Source: Hyphomicrobiales bacterium
GTDB lineage: Bacteria > Pseudomonadota > Alphaproteobacteria > Rhizobiales > JAJFHC01
Assembly: GCA_021775835.1 (NCBI GenBank)
Contig: JAJFHC010000006.1
Span: 22,396-86,395, forward strand
Reading direction: 5' to 3'
Length of the DNA: 64,000 nt
Shown here: one piece after another, positions 53,855 to 62,761 of the stretch
Layout of the letters: each line of letters opens with the position of its first letter
How positions within the stretch are numbered: position 1 is the first letter of the stretch
The notes under the pieces: model-generated
Databases searched by the model: none
Told to the model about the DNA's origin: nothing
The model's input: only the letters and a program-made list of their open reading frames with translations
Made by a program: the position numbers and the translations under genes

Positions 53855-54721
53855 CTACCAGCCCACAATAGCCAAAAGCACCGGCCCACCGAGCAGCAAT
53901 ACACCAGCACCTTTCAATACCCATTCCAGAGGTTTCCCGTGTGGATAGGGTTTTAGCCCCAACCCATACAACACGCGAAGCCAGACAACCTTGGTGTAGT
54001 AATCCCAGACCACCGCTCCGGTAACTGGCAGCCGCGGCAACGAAAATGGCAACATGTCCAGGACTTTTCGGGAACACATCGTGTTTTCACCACCAAAGTG
54101 AACAAGGTATGGTGCGCTTCCTGTCTGCTTGTTGCGGAGAAATCCGGCGTTGGTCTCGAAATCCAAGTGCTCGAATCCTTCACGAAAAATTGTCGACGAG
54201 AAAATTTTCTGCTCATGATCGAGCACAAGGCTGTTGGGATGTTCGACGAACCAGCCATTGAAAAGTGTCTGGTCGCAGGTGTAGTCCGGTGGGCAGTCGA
54301 TCGCCTCTAGCATGTCCGCCATGTAACCGGCCCTGGCAATCCACCCACCGCCGTTGAGGAACCGGTACAGACCATCGTCCGTCGCCGTTGGATAACGTTG
54401 CCACTGCTTGTGCTTATCGGGTTTGATATAAAGGAAATGAGGTTCCGCCGAGAATACGCAAGGGGCGTCGAAAGTCAGGAACACCTCCTCCAGGTCATCC
54501 AGACTTCGGACAAAGACGACATCCCAGGAATCACTGAAAAGCACAATCTCGTCTTCAGGCAATTCGCGCAACCTTCGGATGACGTAGATGAGCCTTGCGC
54601 CCATGGCGGGAAATGGCTCGTCCACGCCAAGGATTTCCGGTTCGATGCCAAAATGGCGGCAAGAAGCAAGATAACGGTTCAGGCCGGGGGTTACCCTGTT
54701 CGACACTGTGATAACGCGCAT
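53855..54721 (-). CDS. Glycosyltransferase, PLOD/procollagen galactosyltransferase-like domain
   Basis: The 288-residue protein has an N-terminal GT-A-type fold: VITVSNRVTPGLNRYLASCR, EIVLFSDSWDVVFVRSLDDL with a D-x-W-D metal-type motif, FLNGGGWIARAGYM, and DQTLFNGWFVEHPNS. This pattern is shared with PLOD-like glycosyltransferase domains and with bacterial capsule enzymes. A hydrophobic C-terminal end (VLLLGGPVLLAIVGW) may attach it to the membrane. The ATG at 54721 fits the fold start; an upstream ATG at 54769 is possible. Donor and acceptor unknown. Confidence 0.75.
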   Translation of the reverse strand: MRVITVSNRVTPGLNRYLASCRHFGIEPEILGVDEPFPAMGARLIYVIRRLRELPEDEIVLFSDSWDVVFVRSLDDLEEVFLTFDAPCVFSAEPHFLYIKPDKHKQWQRYPTATDDGLYRFLNGGGWIARAGYMADMLEAIDCPPDYTCDQTLFNGWFVEHPNSLVLDHEQKIFSSTIFREGFEHLDFETNAGFLRNKQTGSAPYLVHFGGENTMCSRKVLDMLPFSLPRLPVTGAVVWDYYTKVVWLRVLYGLGLKPYPHGKPLEWVLKGAGVLLLGGPVLLAIVGW

Positions 54722-54846
54722 GGCAATGTGCTCTGGATTTGTCAGCCGAGGACTGCGATTTGCCGGCATTTCCCAAGCGGTATGCCGTCTGCGTCATGAT
54801 TGTTGATTTGCAGATCCAACGCAACCGATAGCGCACTTTCCGGGTT

Positions 54847-55542
54847 TCAAGTGCTGGAAAATCGCCCCAGGTCCAGATGAGCCAAGTGCCCCTCTTTGAC
54901 CCAGCATATACAACCTTCCGGACCAACAGCAGCTTCCAGGCTTGCACCCACCGGCAACCTCAACCAGGAATGCTGTCCAAAGACCTCGTCATTCTCTTCA
55001 AATCCACCTTCTACGACAAAGACCTCGATCCCGCCCAATGGCGAATACGATACACGGGAACCCGCCTCCCACTTTTCGAGCCGGACATCCTCGCGACCGT
55101 CATTGAACAGAGGCATGATACCCACATCGTCGCGGCCAACAATCTTCTGCAGCGCAAGCTTGTTGGTGTCAGCGACAACATGGCTTCGGTCGTCACTGTC
55201 GAACTGCCAGAGTTTCACAAGAATTGTGCATCCCAGATCCGACCCCGGCGTGTGGCTCGATTCCGGTGGGTTTCGAATGTAGCTCCCCTTCGGAAAGTCG
55301 CCGTGCTCGTCCTGAAACACGCCATCGAGCACCAGAAACTCCTCGCCACCGGTATGGACATGCGACGAGAACTTGCTGTTGGGGGCATACCGGACAATGG
55401 TCGTCGCCCGGGCAACCTCGTCACCAATGCGCTCAAGCATCCGGCGATCGACCCCTTTCATGGGCGAAGCCTGCCATTCCAGCTTTGCGCCATGCGCCGA
55501 AGCTCGGGCATCGAAGTTTGCATTAAGTTCGATCTTGTCCAT
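54847..55542 (-). CDS. ChrR-like double cupin protein
   Basis: The 231-residue protein has two cupin modules. The first has FSSHVHTGGEEFLVLDGVFQ with His and Glu metal ligands (about residues 60-75). The second (about 140-220) has GGIEVFVVEGGFEENDE and lacks most ligands. This is the form of the anti-sigma ChrR cupin family without its zinc N-domain. A GTG start at 55569 with AAGGT upstream is an alternative. It is divergent from TetR with two palindromes in the gap, and probably under its control. It may sense or degrade an electrophile or reactive species. Confidence 0.83.
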   Translation of the reverse strand: MDKIELNANFDARASAHGAKLEWQASPMKGVDRRMLERIGDEVARATTIVRYAPNSKFSSHVHTGGEEFLVLDGVFQDEHGDFPKGSYIRNPPESSHTPGSDLGCTILVKLWQFDSDDRSHVVADTNKLALQKIVGRDDVGIMPLFNDGREDVRLEKWEAGSRVSYSPLGGIEVFVVEGGFEENDEVFGQHSWLRLPVGASLEAAVGPEGCICWVKEGHLAHLDLGRFSST

Positions 55543-55607
55543 TGTTACTCGCTTCTTTGTGTCAGTCACTGATCTACCTTACCGGTTGCCTGTTCGAGAG
55601 CGATTGC

Positions 55608-55625
55608 CTATCTACAGGTAGATTG
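55608..55625. promoter_or_regulatory. Putative TetR operator 1 (cupin-tetR gap)
   Basis: CTATCTAC-AG-GTAGATTG matches the site at 53121 with one arm mismatch. It lies about 66 nt upstream of the cupin start and about 120 nt upstream of the TetR start. Confidence 0.55.
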
Positions 55626-55658
55626 ACGTCACATTGACGAATTCCAAATCCTGTGTCA

Positions 55659-55676
55659 ATACCTATCAATAGATAG
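55659..55676. promoter_or_regulatory. Putative TetR operator 2 (cupin-tetR gap)
   Basis: ATACCTAT-CA-ATAGATAG has one arm identical to the 53121 site and the other matching at six of eight positions. It is 51 nt centre to centre from the first site in the same gap. Confidence 0.55.
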
Positions 55677-55741
55677 ATGTCGACGGCGCTGTGTCAATTC
55701 CGGCGGCGGCGATTGGCACCAATTCGTGTAAGGCAAGTGCG

Positions 55742-56293
55742 ATGGACACCACAGAGAGATTGCTGGACGCAGCGGAGTATAGAATGCGCCGAGGCGGATA
55801 CAATGCGGTCAGTTTCCGTGATCTGGCCAACGATACGGACATAAAGAGCTCGAGTGTCCACTATCACTACCCACACAAGGAGGATCTCGGTATCGCACTG
55901 GTCGAACGGTACTCTGCACGGTTCTTCGATGCTCTTGAAAGAGCTTCGAAAAAAGCAGAGACACCGAAGGAAAGGCTTCAGGCATTCCGTTCCGTATATC
56001 GAATGGCACTCAACAACGACGATGCTATTTGCCTGTGCGGCCTTCTGGGATCGGAAATGGCGGGCCTGCCAGACAAACTCGTGACGGGCGTTCAGTCCTT
56101 TTTCGATGCAAACATCAGATGGGTGGAACAAGCATTGTCCGACACTCTTCCCGTCAGTGAAAGACGCAAGAGGGCCAGCAGCATCGTCGCTGCCCATCAG
56201 GGTGCCATGATGCTTGCAACAAGTATGCGAGACAAGAAGCTCTTTGACACGATCACCCTGCATCTGGTCGAAATTTCGTCCCTTTCCGATTGA
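55742..56293 (+). CDS. TetR/AcrR-family transcriptional regulator
   Basis: The 183-residue protein has an N-terminal TetR helix-turn-helix (TTERLLDAAEYRMRRGGYNA, then FRDLANDTDIKSSSVHYHYPHKE, about residues 1-55) and a helical ligand domain. AAGG is at 8 nt before the ATG at 55742. It is divergent from the cupin gene. Shared palindromes before the cupin, TetR and GST genes mark a likely local regulon. The amine oxidase starts 7 nt after its stop and is probably in the same transcript. The inducer is unknown. Confidence 0.9.
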   Translation: MDTTERLLDAAEYRMRRGGYNAVSFRDLANDTDIKSSSVHYHYPHKEDLGIALVERYSARFFDALERASKKAETPKERLQAFRSVYRMALNNDDAICLCGLLGSEMAGLPDKLVTGVQSFFDANIRWVEQALSDTLPVSERRKRASSIVAAHQGAMMLATSMRDKKLFDTITLHLVEISSLSD

Positions 56294-56300
56294 GCAACTG

Positions 56301-57392
56301 ATGGCAGCTTCATCAGGCTCAGACGCCGAAATCATCATTGTCGGTGCAGGTTTGTCCGGTCTTGCCACTGCTCATTTGCTCACGCAGGCTGGCCGGTCCG
56401 TGCGCCTTGTGGAAGCCCGTGACAGACCGGGCGGACGTATTCGGTCCGTATTCAGCGAAGCGTCCGGCAGCTATCTGGCGGACCTCGGCCCCACGTGGAT
56501 GTGGCCTGCATACCAACCTGTCGTTCGCCGGTGGATCGAGAGGCTTGGACTTGATCTTTTCCCGCAATTCACCGAAGGCAACGCCATCCTCGACTACGGT
56601 CCGGAGACGAGTCCTGAAGCTCGGTTCCTGCCTGCACAGGACGGCAACATGAGGGTAGAAGGCGGTCCACAGGCACTGATCGATCAATTGGTTGCCGGAT
56701 TGCCGGATGGGACACTGAGGACCAATTCTCCGGTCAAATCTGTCTCGGTGAAGGAAAAAAACGTGGATATCGCCATAGGCGGCGATGAGAGCGATGTTCT
56801 CCGCTGCGAACATCTGGTTGTCGCGATACCGCCGCGGATCGCCGAATGCACCATCGAATGGTTGCCGATGCTGACCCCATCGCTCGCCGCCGCCATGACG
56901 CAGACGCCAACCTGGATGGCGTCTCACGCCAAGGTTGTCGCCCTGTTCGAAAGACCGTTTTGGCGTGAAAGAGGGTTATCGGGACGCATGGCCAGCCAGG
57001 CCGGGCCGATCGTGGAAGGACACGACCACTGTGGTCCCAACGGCTCGCCTGCTGCCCTATTCGGTTTCATTGGCTGGCCCCCTGATCTGCGAACCGAAGC
57101 TGGGACCGAGATTGAAAACCATGTGCACGACCAGTTGAAACGCTGCTTCGGCGCCCCAAGCCCGGACCCCCATTCAATTCATATCGAAGACTGGGCGACC
57201 GACCCCTACGTCGCCACCTCCAGGGATTTGACGGAACCAATGTCACATCCTGACATCGGCCCGGACATTCTGCGCCGTTCACACGGGACCGGCAGGCTCT
57301 GGTTCACAGGCACAGAAACCGCAACGCGCAGTCCGGGTCTGATCGAAGGTTGTTTGGATGCAGCCGAGCGGGTCGCCCACCAATTCTGCTGA
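56301..57392 (+). CDS. Flavin amine oxidase family protein
   Basis: The 363-residue FAD protein has IIIVGAGLSGLATAHLLTQA, the arginine-rich DRPGGRIRS that follows, LGPTWMWPAYQPVV, and the C-terminal flavin segment LWFTGTETATRSPGLIEGCL, all monoamine-oxidase-superfamily features. The length is somewhat short for MAO-type enzymes (usually about 430-460), which may reflect a reduced substrate domain. It is 7 nt downstream of TetR, and no Shine-Dalgarno is clear, which suggests coupling. It may deaminate an amine or desaturate a ring. Confidence 0.87.
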   Translation: MAASSGSDAEIIIVGAGLSGLATAHLLTQAGRSVRLVEARDRPGGRIRSVFSEASGSYLADLGPTWMWPAYQPVVRRWIERLGLDLFPQFTEGNAILDYGPETSPEARFLPAQDGNMRVEGGPQALIDQLVAGLPDGTLRTNSPVKSVSVKEKNVDIAIGGDESDVLRCEHLVVAIPPRIAECTIEWLPMLTPSLAAAMTQTPTWMASHAKVVALFERPFWRERGLSGRMASQAGPIVEGHDHCGPNGSPAALFGFIGWPPDLRTEAGTEIENHVHDQLKRCFGAPSPDPHSIHIEDWATDPYVATSRDLTEPMSHPDIGPDILRRSHGTGRLWFTGTETATRSPGLIEGCLDAAERVAHQFC

Positions 57393-57510
57393 TCAGGTTG
57401 AGATTGTCCGGTGTTGTTGTTCGGCATACACCACGCGAAATTGAGTGACACGGCCAACCAGAGGCACTATTCACCTCCCGATGACACCATAGCAGGCCAC
57501 TTCATGACGA

Positions 57511-58374
57511 TTGAGCGCAACCATGACATGTGAACAGACATCGATGACGCGAAGTGACGATCCGGTGTCGTGGCGGTTTCTACGGCCGCAATTGTCAGGC
57601 GAATCAATTTTTATTGCGGCAATGCACACTTTGCCGATCATGATGGCACCGGTTATCGTCGTTTCGAATATTTTCTGGGCAAAGTTTGAGTTTGCTGAGC
57701 GCCATCGCGAACAGGTGTCCTGGGAGACACCAAGCGTCAGTCAAACCCTTGTGGATGCCTATGTCGGAGAAATCTTCGCGTTGTGGATGTGGCCCACTGC
57801 AATTCTTCTAACCTACGCCGTCTACCGGGTCGGGCAGCTTCACCTCCACTTTTTGGCCGGCACTTCGCCTGGTTCCCAAGACGGTCCGCCCAACTATTGG
57901 TATTTGATTCCTTTAGCATTTCTGTTTCAGGTGATTGCGGCAATCGGGATGATTCTGCTGAGCCAGTATACGTCGAACATAAATATCGCATTGCATCTGG
58001 CAGGCAGTTACATGCTCTTCATCGGTTACGCAATCAGTATCCCGATCAGCGGTTTTATTTGCCATCGCCTGAAGCGTGCCAATGGCGGCAAGCCAGCCTG
58101 CCTAAACCTGGCGTTGAATTCGATACGCATTGTCATGTCCGCCACGATACTTCTCGGGACGCTTGTCTATTTCGTCGTATATACCATACGCAACGAGCCT
58201 TTGCCTGTCCCGGAACCGATCGTGCATTCATTTGTCGTGAATTTCGAAGTCTTTTTGCTGGTCATGTTTGTGGTCTATCTGGCGAGTTTTGCCCTGGAAC
58301 AGTTTCACTTCGAATGCGCCCGCCGGATCGAACTTATCCGGGACCGCAGCATTTTGTCCGGGCGCAATTTATGA
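57511..58374 (+). CDS. Multi-pass membrane protein, unknown
   Basis: About 287 residues with about six hydrophobic helices (for example HTLPIMMAPVIVVSNIFW, LIPLAFLFQVIAAIGMILL, VHSFVVNFEVFLLVMFVVYL). I do not recognise a family with confidence. It overlaps the CDP-alcohol phosphatidyltransferase start by 4 nt (ATGA), so it is co-translated with it and probably has a lipid or envelope role. The start may be TTG 57511, ATG 57523 or ATG 57544. Confidence 0.65.
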   Translation: MSATMTCEQTSMTRSDDPVSWRFLRPQLSGESIFIAAMHTLPIMMAPVIVVSNIFWAKFEFAERHREQVSWETPSVSQTLVDAYVGEIFALWMWPTAILLTYAVYRVGQLHLHFLAGTSPGSQDGPPNYWYLIPLAFLFQVIAAIGMILLSQYTSNINIALHLAGSYMLFIGYAISIPISGFICHRLKRANGGKPACLNLALNSIRIVMSATILLGTLVYFVVYTIRNEPLPVPEPIVHSFVVNFEVFLLVMFVVYLASFALEQFHFECARRIELIRDRSILSGRNL

Positions 58375-59165
58375 TGTCGGGTTCCACAAGACCAATAACC
58401 ATCAGCGGTATCGCCCGCGACTACTTCGCTACAAAGCTCAACTTAGAATTGCGGACCGAACCGGCTACCGTGATCTTATACCGGCCACTATCGTTTGTGC
58501 TTGCCTGGGCCTTTGCCCGAGCCGGCGTCCATCCGACGATCGTCACCGTCGTTGCGGGCCTCCTGAATCCGGTCATCCTCTGGGCTGTGATTGCCTTCGA
58601 GCCGTCCACCGCAATAATTGTCATCAGCCTACTCGGGATAATCTACGCGCTTCTCGATTGTGTTGACGGCACCCTGGCGCGGTGCCTTCAACTGACCAGC
58701 AAACTGGGACATTACCTCGATTTCATTTTTGATGTTTTTCATCGGTTCGTGTTCTACGCAGCACTGGGGTATTTGGCTGACCGCCTGATTGCACCACCCC
58801 CCGGCTCGGCATCCCTTGGAGTAAGCTGGATTGTCATGACAATGGCCGCTGCATGGTGTTCCGTGTTTGCCAAATTCTGCCGCCGGGACTTGAGATCCGG
58901 CGGGGGTCTTCTTGACGACACAGTTAACGAGGCCAACGACACGAAGGCAGCATCGGACAGCCAAGGCCTCCAGACCATTGCATGGGCCGTTTTTGCTGGC
59001 CTGGATCAACTTTATGCGATGCTCGGACTCATCGCGTGGTATTTTGGCGTCCTCGACTATTACCTCCTGTGGATTTTGCTGGTATCTGCGTGCGATGTTC
59101 TGATTGCACAGATCGATGCTTTACGTCGTCTGCACGAACACGATCAAAGCCACAAGGAACATTAA
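58371..59165 (+). CDS. CDP-alcohol phosphatidyltransferase family protein
   Basis: The 264-residue membrane protein carries the full catalytic motif D-x2-D-G-x2-A-R-x8-G-x3-D-x3-D (from DCVDGTLARC to DFIFD, about residues 98-123). It transfers a phosphoalcohol from a CDP-activated donor to an acceptor alcohol, or the reverse. About five to six membrane helices are visible. The ATG overlaps the previous stop; a second in-frame ATG follows at once. A second family member is at 63544, so this locus probably makes a particular phospholipid or glycolipid headgroup. Confidence 0.9.
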   Translation: MMSGSTRPITISGIARDYFATKLNLELRTEPATVILYRPLSFVLAWAFARAGVHPTIVTVVAGLLNPVILWAVIAFEPSTAIIVISLLGIIYALLDCVDGTLARCLQLTSKLGHYLDFIFDVFHRFVFYAALGYLADRLIAPPPGSASLGVSWIVMTMAAAWCSVFAKFCRRDLRSGGGLLDDTVNEANDTKAASDSQGLQTIAWAVFAGLDQLYAMLGLIAWYFGVLDYYLLWILLVSACDVLIAQIDALRRLHEHDQSHKEH

Positions 59166-59225
59166 CGTGCAAAGGCCCCTATCACGCTATGCGGGACATG
59201 GCCGCTCCCGGCGCATTTTGCGTCA

Positions 59226-60218
59226 ATGGCCGCTCCATTCGAAAGTAACGAAGTAATGACCGGCCTTGTCATTTTGGTTGCCGTCATCGTTTTTTTGACA
59301 GCCGCATATTTCATTCACAGATTGTTTGAAGGAGAGCACCTCCTGTTCGATGTGCTCGATGAAGTACGCTTGGCCCGTGCCGAGATAACGCAGCTCGACC
59401 AGCAGTGCCAACAGAATCCAAATCGATCCGATGTGATTGTCAGCCTGACGACCATACCCAGCCGGATGCCATATATCGAAGGGTCTCTCAAAAGCCTCCT
59501 GGTGCAGAAACGGGCGCCAAAGGCGATTTACCTGAACGTGCCCGATTTCTCAAAACGCGAACAGGTCCCCTACGAAATCCCCGATACCCTCCGCAACCTC
59601 GAGACGGTCAAGATTGTTTCCTGTCAGGATTGGGGGCCGGCAACAAAAGTAATTCCGTCAATCCTGTCCCTGCCCTCCGACCAAAAAATCATCGTTGTCG
59701 ATGACGACCGGCTTTACCCGTCAACTCTGATTGGCGACCTCGAACACGCATCCGAAGAGACGCCCGATGCCGCCGCTGCCATGAGTGGTTGGGTTGTTCC
59801 GGAAGATCTGACCGACCGGCCAACGACGATCCTGTCGAACCTGTTCAGGAAACCACCAGCGCCTGTGCGGGCAACCCGCCTTTCGAAACCATATCCGATC
59901 GATATCCTCCAGGGACTGACGGGCTATCTGGTCAAGCCACGGTTCTTCGATCATGACCGGTTGGTCGACTACAGCAGCATGCCTGACGCAGCGTTCTTCG
60001 TTGACGATGTCTGGATCAGCGGACAGTGCATGGCGGACAAATTCATTGTTCCGGCAAAGAGACTGTGCTGTCCACCCAAGAAGCACCTGCAATTGTTCAA
60101 GGACTCCAGCCTGGGCCGAATAAACAGTGGCCGCGGCGACGACAATCAGCGCAACAACACCATCATGATCCGGGCTCTGTCCGAACGTTGGAAAATCGGC
60201 GGCCCAAATGCCACTTGA
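59226..60218 (+). CDS. Membrane-anchored glycosyltransferase-like protein (GT-A type)
   Basis: The 330-residue protein has one N-terminal helix (about residues 12-30), then a GT-A-like domain: DVIVSLTTIPSRMPYIEGSL at the start, IIVVDDDRLYPSTLIGDL with the DxD-type metal motif, and FFVDDVWISGQCM further on. LKSLLVQKRAPKAIYLNVPD resembles bacterial glycosyltransferases of unknown donor. It lies 60 nt after the CDP-alcohol gene. The ATG at 59226 or 59256 is possible. It is probably envelope glycolipid related. Confidence 0.75.
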   Translation: MAAPFESNEVMTGLVILVAVIVFLTAAYFIHRLFEGEHLLFDVLDEVRLARAEITQLDQQCQQNPNRSDVIVSLTTIPSRMPYIEGSLKSLLVQKRAPKAIYLNVPDFSKREQVPYEIPDTLRNLETVKIVSCQDWGPATKVIPSILSLPSDQKIIVVDDDRLYPSTLIGDLEHASEETPDAAAAMSGWVVPEDLTDRPTTILSNLFRKPPAPVRATRLSKPYPIDILQGLTGYLVKPRFFDHDRLVDYSSMPDAAFFVDDVWISGQCMADKFIVPAKRLCCPPKKHLQLFKDSSLGRINSGRGDDNQRNNTIMIRALSERWKIGGPNAT

Positions 60219-60224
60219 ACAACG

Positions 60225-60629
60225 TTAGTCCTGTAGAAAGACAACCCGCGCACCGCCAACACATACAAGCCGGCCCGTACCGTCAGAAGATGTCAGTCGA
60301 ATCATGGCCTCCTTGTCGCCGCACTGAACAACACGGCCAGTGATCCGGATGGGCTGATCTACCAATAACGGCCGGATGAACCGGGCATCCATATGCTTGA
60401 TGAAAGCATCCGGCCGCCACTGATTTATAACAGCCTCAAACTGACCCATGATCAGCATGCCTTGCACCGGCACCCCGTCCAGACCCACTGATATTGCCAG
60501 CTGATGGTCGGTGTGGATTGGATTGGAATCGAGCGCCGCCTCTGCGTAGGCAGCGATTCGAGCCTTTGAAATCGGAGCAACCGAGTGTTCAGGTATGATA
60601 TCTCCGCGTTGCGGCAGGCCGTTTGTCAT
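60225..60629 (-). CDS. MaoC-like hot-dog dehydratase
   Basis: The 134-residue protein has the hydratase-2 motif region AALDSNPIHTDHQLAISVGLDG with catalytic Asp and His (about residues 33-39), then VPVQGMLIMGQF. It should hydrate or dehydrate a 3-hydroxyacyl thioester. It overlaps the next upstream gene by 4 nt (ATGA), which encodes another hot-dog protein; the two probably form a heteromer. With the ketosynthase and ACP they form an acyl-chain unit. Confidence 0.88.
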   Translation of the reverse strand: MTNGLPQRGDIIPEHSVAPISKARIAAYAEAALDSNPIHTDHQLAISVGLDGVPVQGMLIMGQFEAVINQWRPDAFIKHMDARFIRPLLVDQPIRITGRVVQCGDKEAMIRLTSSDGTGRLVCVGGARVVFLQD

Positions 60630-61042
60630 TGCCCGGCGCTTTCGACCGTTGGCTTCTGCAGCAAAAGAAGGGTCGCTTCCATTGTCAGCACAAGTTCACC
60701 GGATTCATCGACAACCGTTCCGGCAACATTCAGTCGGTCATTGTTGCCGGCACCACCGGCGGCATGAACATGCAAATGGTACGAACAATCGATCAAGAGC
60801 GACTTCTCATAGTCGAAAGATTGCCCGGCATGCAGAAAAACCGTTTCTGGGTCCGGCCGCGTAGTCATGATCGCATCTCTGACTTCTGGCAATGACAACC
60901 ATCGGATTGGAAACGTCAGCGGCACAAAATCTGCTGCACCAGGCGAATTCGTAACCGGGTAAAGTGCGTTCAAAAAGCTTGAAACGTCATCCCGGTTGGT
61001 GGTCACCTCAACAGGGCCGATATCAAGCTCTTGCGGGGACAA
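60626..61042 (-). CDS. Hot-dog (FAS1-like dehydratase/MaoC N-terminal type) protein
   Basis: The 138-residue protein has a hot-dog pattern: VTTNRDDVSSFLNALY, FVPLTFPIRWLSLPEVRDAI, and VFLHAGQSFDYEKSLLIDCS followed by a beta-rich end. The catalytic His/Asp pair of MaoC is not evident, which fits a structural partner of the overlapping MaoC-like protein. It lies 36 nt after the ketosynthase gene. Confidence 0.78.
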   Translation of the reverse strand: MSPQELDIGPVEVTTNRDDVSSFLNALYPVTNSPGAADFVPLTFPIRWLSLPEVRDAIMTTRPDPETVFLHAGQSFDYEKSLLIDCSYHLHVHAAGGAGNNDRLNVAGTVVDESGELVLTMEATLLLLQKPTVESAGQ

Positions 61043-61078
61043 ACTAAGAGATCTCCAAATTCATGTCCGGGTCGCCCC

Positions 61079-62287
61079 TCAGGTCGCCGGCGTTACGATC
61101 AGGGAACTGTTTATTCCGCCAAACGCGAAGGAGTTGGTCAGGGCAGCGCGGATTGATCGTTTCTGGGCAGTGTTCGGCACAACATTCAGATCGCACTTGG
61201 GGTCAGCTTCAATCCAATTGATTGTTGGTGGCGCAATCTGCTCATTGAGCGCCTTCACTGTAACAACAAGCTCGATGGCACCCGCCGCTCCCAACGTGTG
61301 CCCGTGAATCGGCTTGGTAGAAGAAATCGACAATGCACTGGCATGAGCCCCGAATGTGCGCTTCAGGGCATCCGTTTCCGTCATGTCATTTAGCACCGTT
61401 CCGGTACCGTGGGCGTTTACATAATCGATTTCTTCAGGCGCCAGTCCGGCATCGTCGAGGGCCAACGTCATGGAACGGGCCGCCCCGTCTGGATCGGGCC
61501 GCACAAGGTCCCCGGCGTCACTGGTCGTGCCGTATCCTGCGATCGTGGCAAGGGCCGTAGCGCCGCGCGAGCGGGCAAAATCTTCCGCCTCGATTACGAG
61601 AATGGCAGCACCTTCACCCAGCACCATTCCGTTTCGCCCCTTCGAGAATGGGCGGCATTTGTCTGGTGTCATAACTCTCAGCGTCTCCCAAGCACGAAAT
61701 ACGGCTGGCGTGAGCAATGCTTCGCTGCCGCCAACGATTGCGCGGTCCGCCAGCCCCCAACGGATCATCTGCATCCCCAGGCCTACAGCCTGTGAACTGG
61801 ACGAACACGCGCTTGAGACGGCGAGAGATGGGCCTTTGCACCCATACATCATGGTAATCTGTGACGCTGCTGCGTTTGGCATCACACGGGGTATCGCAAA
61901 CGGGTCGTCCCGCCCTTTTTTGACATAAAAATTGTAGTGTCCTTCATCGTTCGTATCAGCACCACCGATACCTGAACCGACGATCACAGCTGTGCGTTCG
62001 CCCAGCGGGCCCTCGTTGTGCAAATCGGCTTGCTCTACGGCTTCGTCGGCTGCGATTAGCGCAAACTGACTAAAGCGATCGCACGTCTGTATCAACTGGG
62101 GACTGAAATGGTCCTGGGGATTGTAATTCTTGACAGCTGCTGCAATACGCACATGTTGTTTATCGGTCCTGTCAAGCAGGAACTCGTCAACGCCGGATAC
62201 ACCGTCACGCGCTGCATGCCACAGCGAATTTACACCGTGCCCTGCTGCATTAACCGTCCCCATTCCGGTTATGACAACGCGCCTCAT
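61079..62287 (-). CDS. Beta-ketoacyl-ACP synthase (FabF-like)
   Basis: The 402-residue ketosynthase has the active-site Cys in SLAVSSACSSSSQAVGLGMQ (about residue 161), His in VNAHGTGTVLND (about residue 294) and the second His in KPIHGHTLGAAGAIE (about residue 330), the complete C-H-H triad. It extends acyl-ACP with malonyl-ACP. It overlaps the ACP gene by 4 nt, so this is a dedicated pair distinct from housekeeping fabF/acpP. The product is unknown. Confidence 0.93.
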   Translation of the reverse strand: MRRVVITGMGTVNAAGHGVNSLWHAARDGVSGVDEFLLDRTDKQHVRIAAAVKNYNPQDHFSPQLIQTCDRFSQFALIAADEAVEQADLHNEGPLGERTAVIVGSGIGGADTNDEGHYNFYVKKGRDDPFAIPRVMPNAAASQITMMYGCKGPSLAVSSACSSSSQAVGLGMQMIRWGLADRAIVGGSEALLTPAVFRAWETLRVMTPDKCRPFSKGRNGMVLGEGAAILVIEAEDFARSRGATALATIAGYGTTSDAGDLVRPDPDGAARSMTLALDDAGLAPEEIDYVNAHGTGTVLNDMTETDALKRTFGAHASALSISSTKPIHGHTLGAAGAIELVVTVKALNEQIAPPTINWIEADPKCDLNVVPNTAQKRSIRAALTNSFAFGGINSSLIVTPAT

Positions 62288-62574
62288 GAAGTGTTCTGCC
62301 CACTCTTTTCCTCAATATGGACAGCAATGGCATCGATCAATTCGCCAACGGTTTTAGCTTCGGAAAGCGACTCGTTGACCGGAATATACACGCCAAACTC
62401 TTCTTCTATTGCCATCAGAATCATCATCAAATCCGCAGAGGCCACATTCAGACTGTCGAGCACGACTTCCGGTGCAACCCGGTCGCGTTCGATCATGCCT
62501 TCCGATGCGACGATATCGAGTATCCGATCGACTAGTTCTGTTTTTGTTTTCGGGATGGTTTTAGTCGCTGTCAT
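62284..62574 (-). CDS. Acyl carrier protein (specialised)
   Basis: The 96-residue acidic protein has the phosphopantetheine Ser in VVLDSLNVAS (about residue 41), followed by LMMILMAIEEEFGVYIP, the standard helix II and III layout. The motif is DSL as in housekeeping ACP, but the following residues differ, as expected for an ACP of a special lipid system. It is the first gene of the ACP-KAS-hotdog-MaoC unit. A 187-nt gap with no gene separates it from plsC. Confidence 0.92.
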   Translation of the reverse strand: MTATKTIPKTKTELVDRILDIVASEGMIERDRVAPEVVLDSLNVASADLMMILMAIEEEFGVYIPVNESLSEAKTVGELIDAIAVHIEEKSGQNTS

Positions 62575-62761
62575 TGAGTTTCGATTTCAATTTGTAATTC
62601 AATACCGCCACTTGGCCGTGGTTGGCATATCGCAGATCTCTAATCTGTAATAACTTTAATGTATGGCAAATCACGGCAACATCCTACCGTTTTCATGGCC
62701 GTCCGAAGAGTGCTGACTCTCTTTTATTCACACACCTATCTTGTGAAACGGCAAGGCCAGG

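Noticed and set aside
57783..59165. 460-residue version of the CDP-alcohol phosphatidyltransferase
   Set aside because: The first 196 residues are a shadow of the membrane protein gene; the ATG at 58371 overlaps its stop and starts the real domain.
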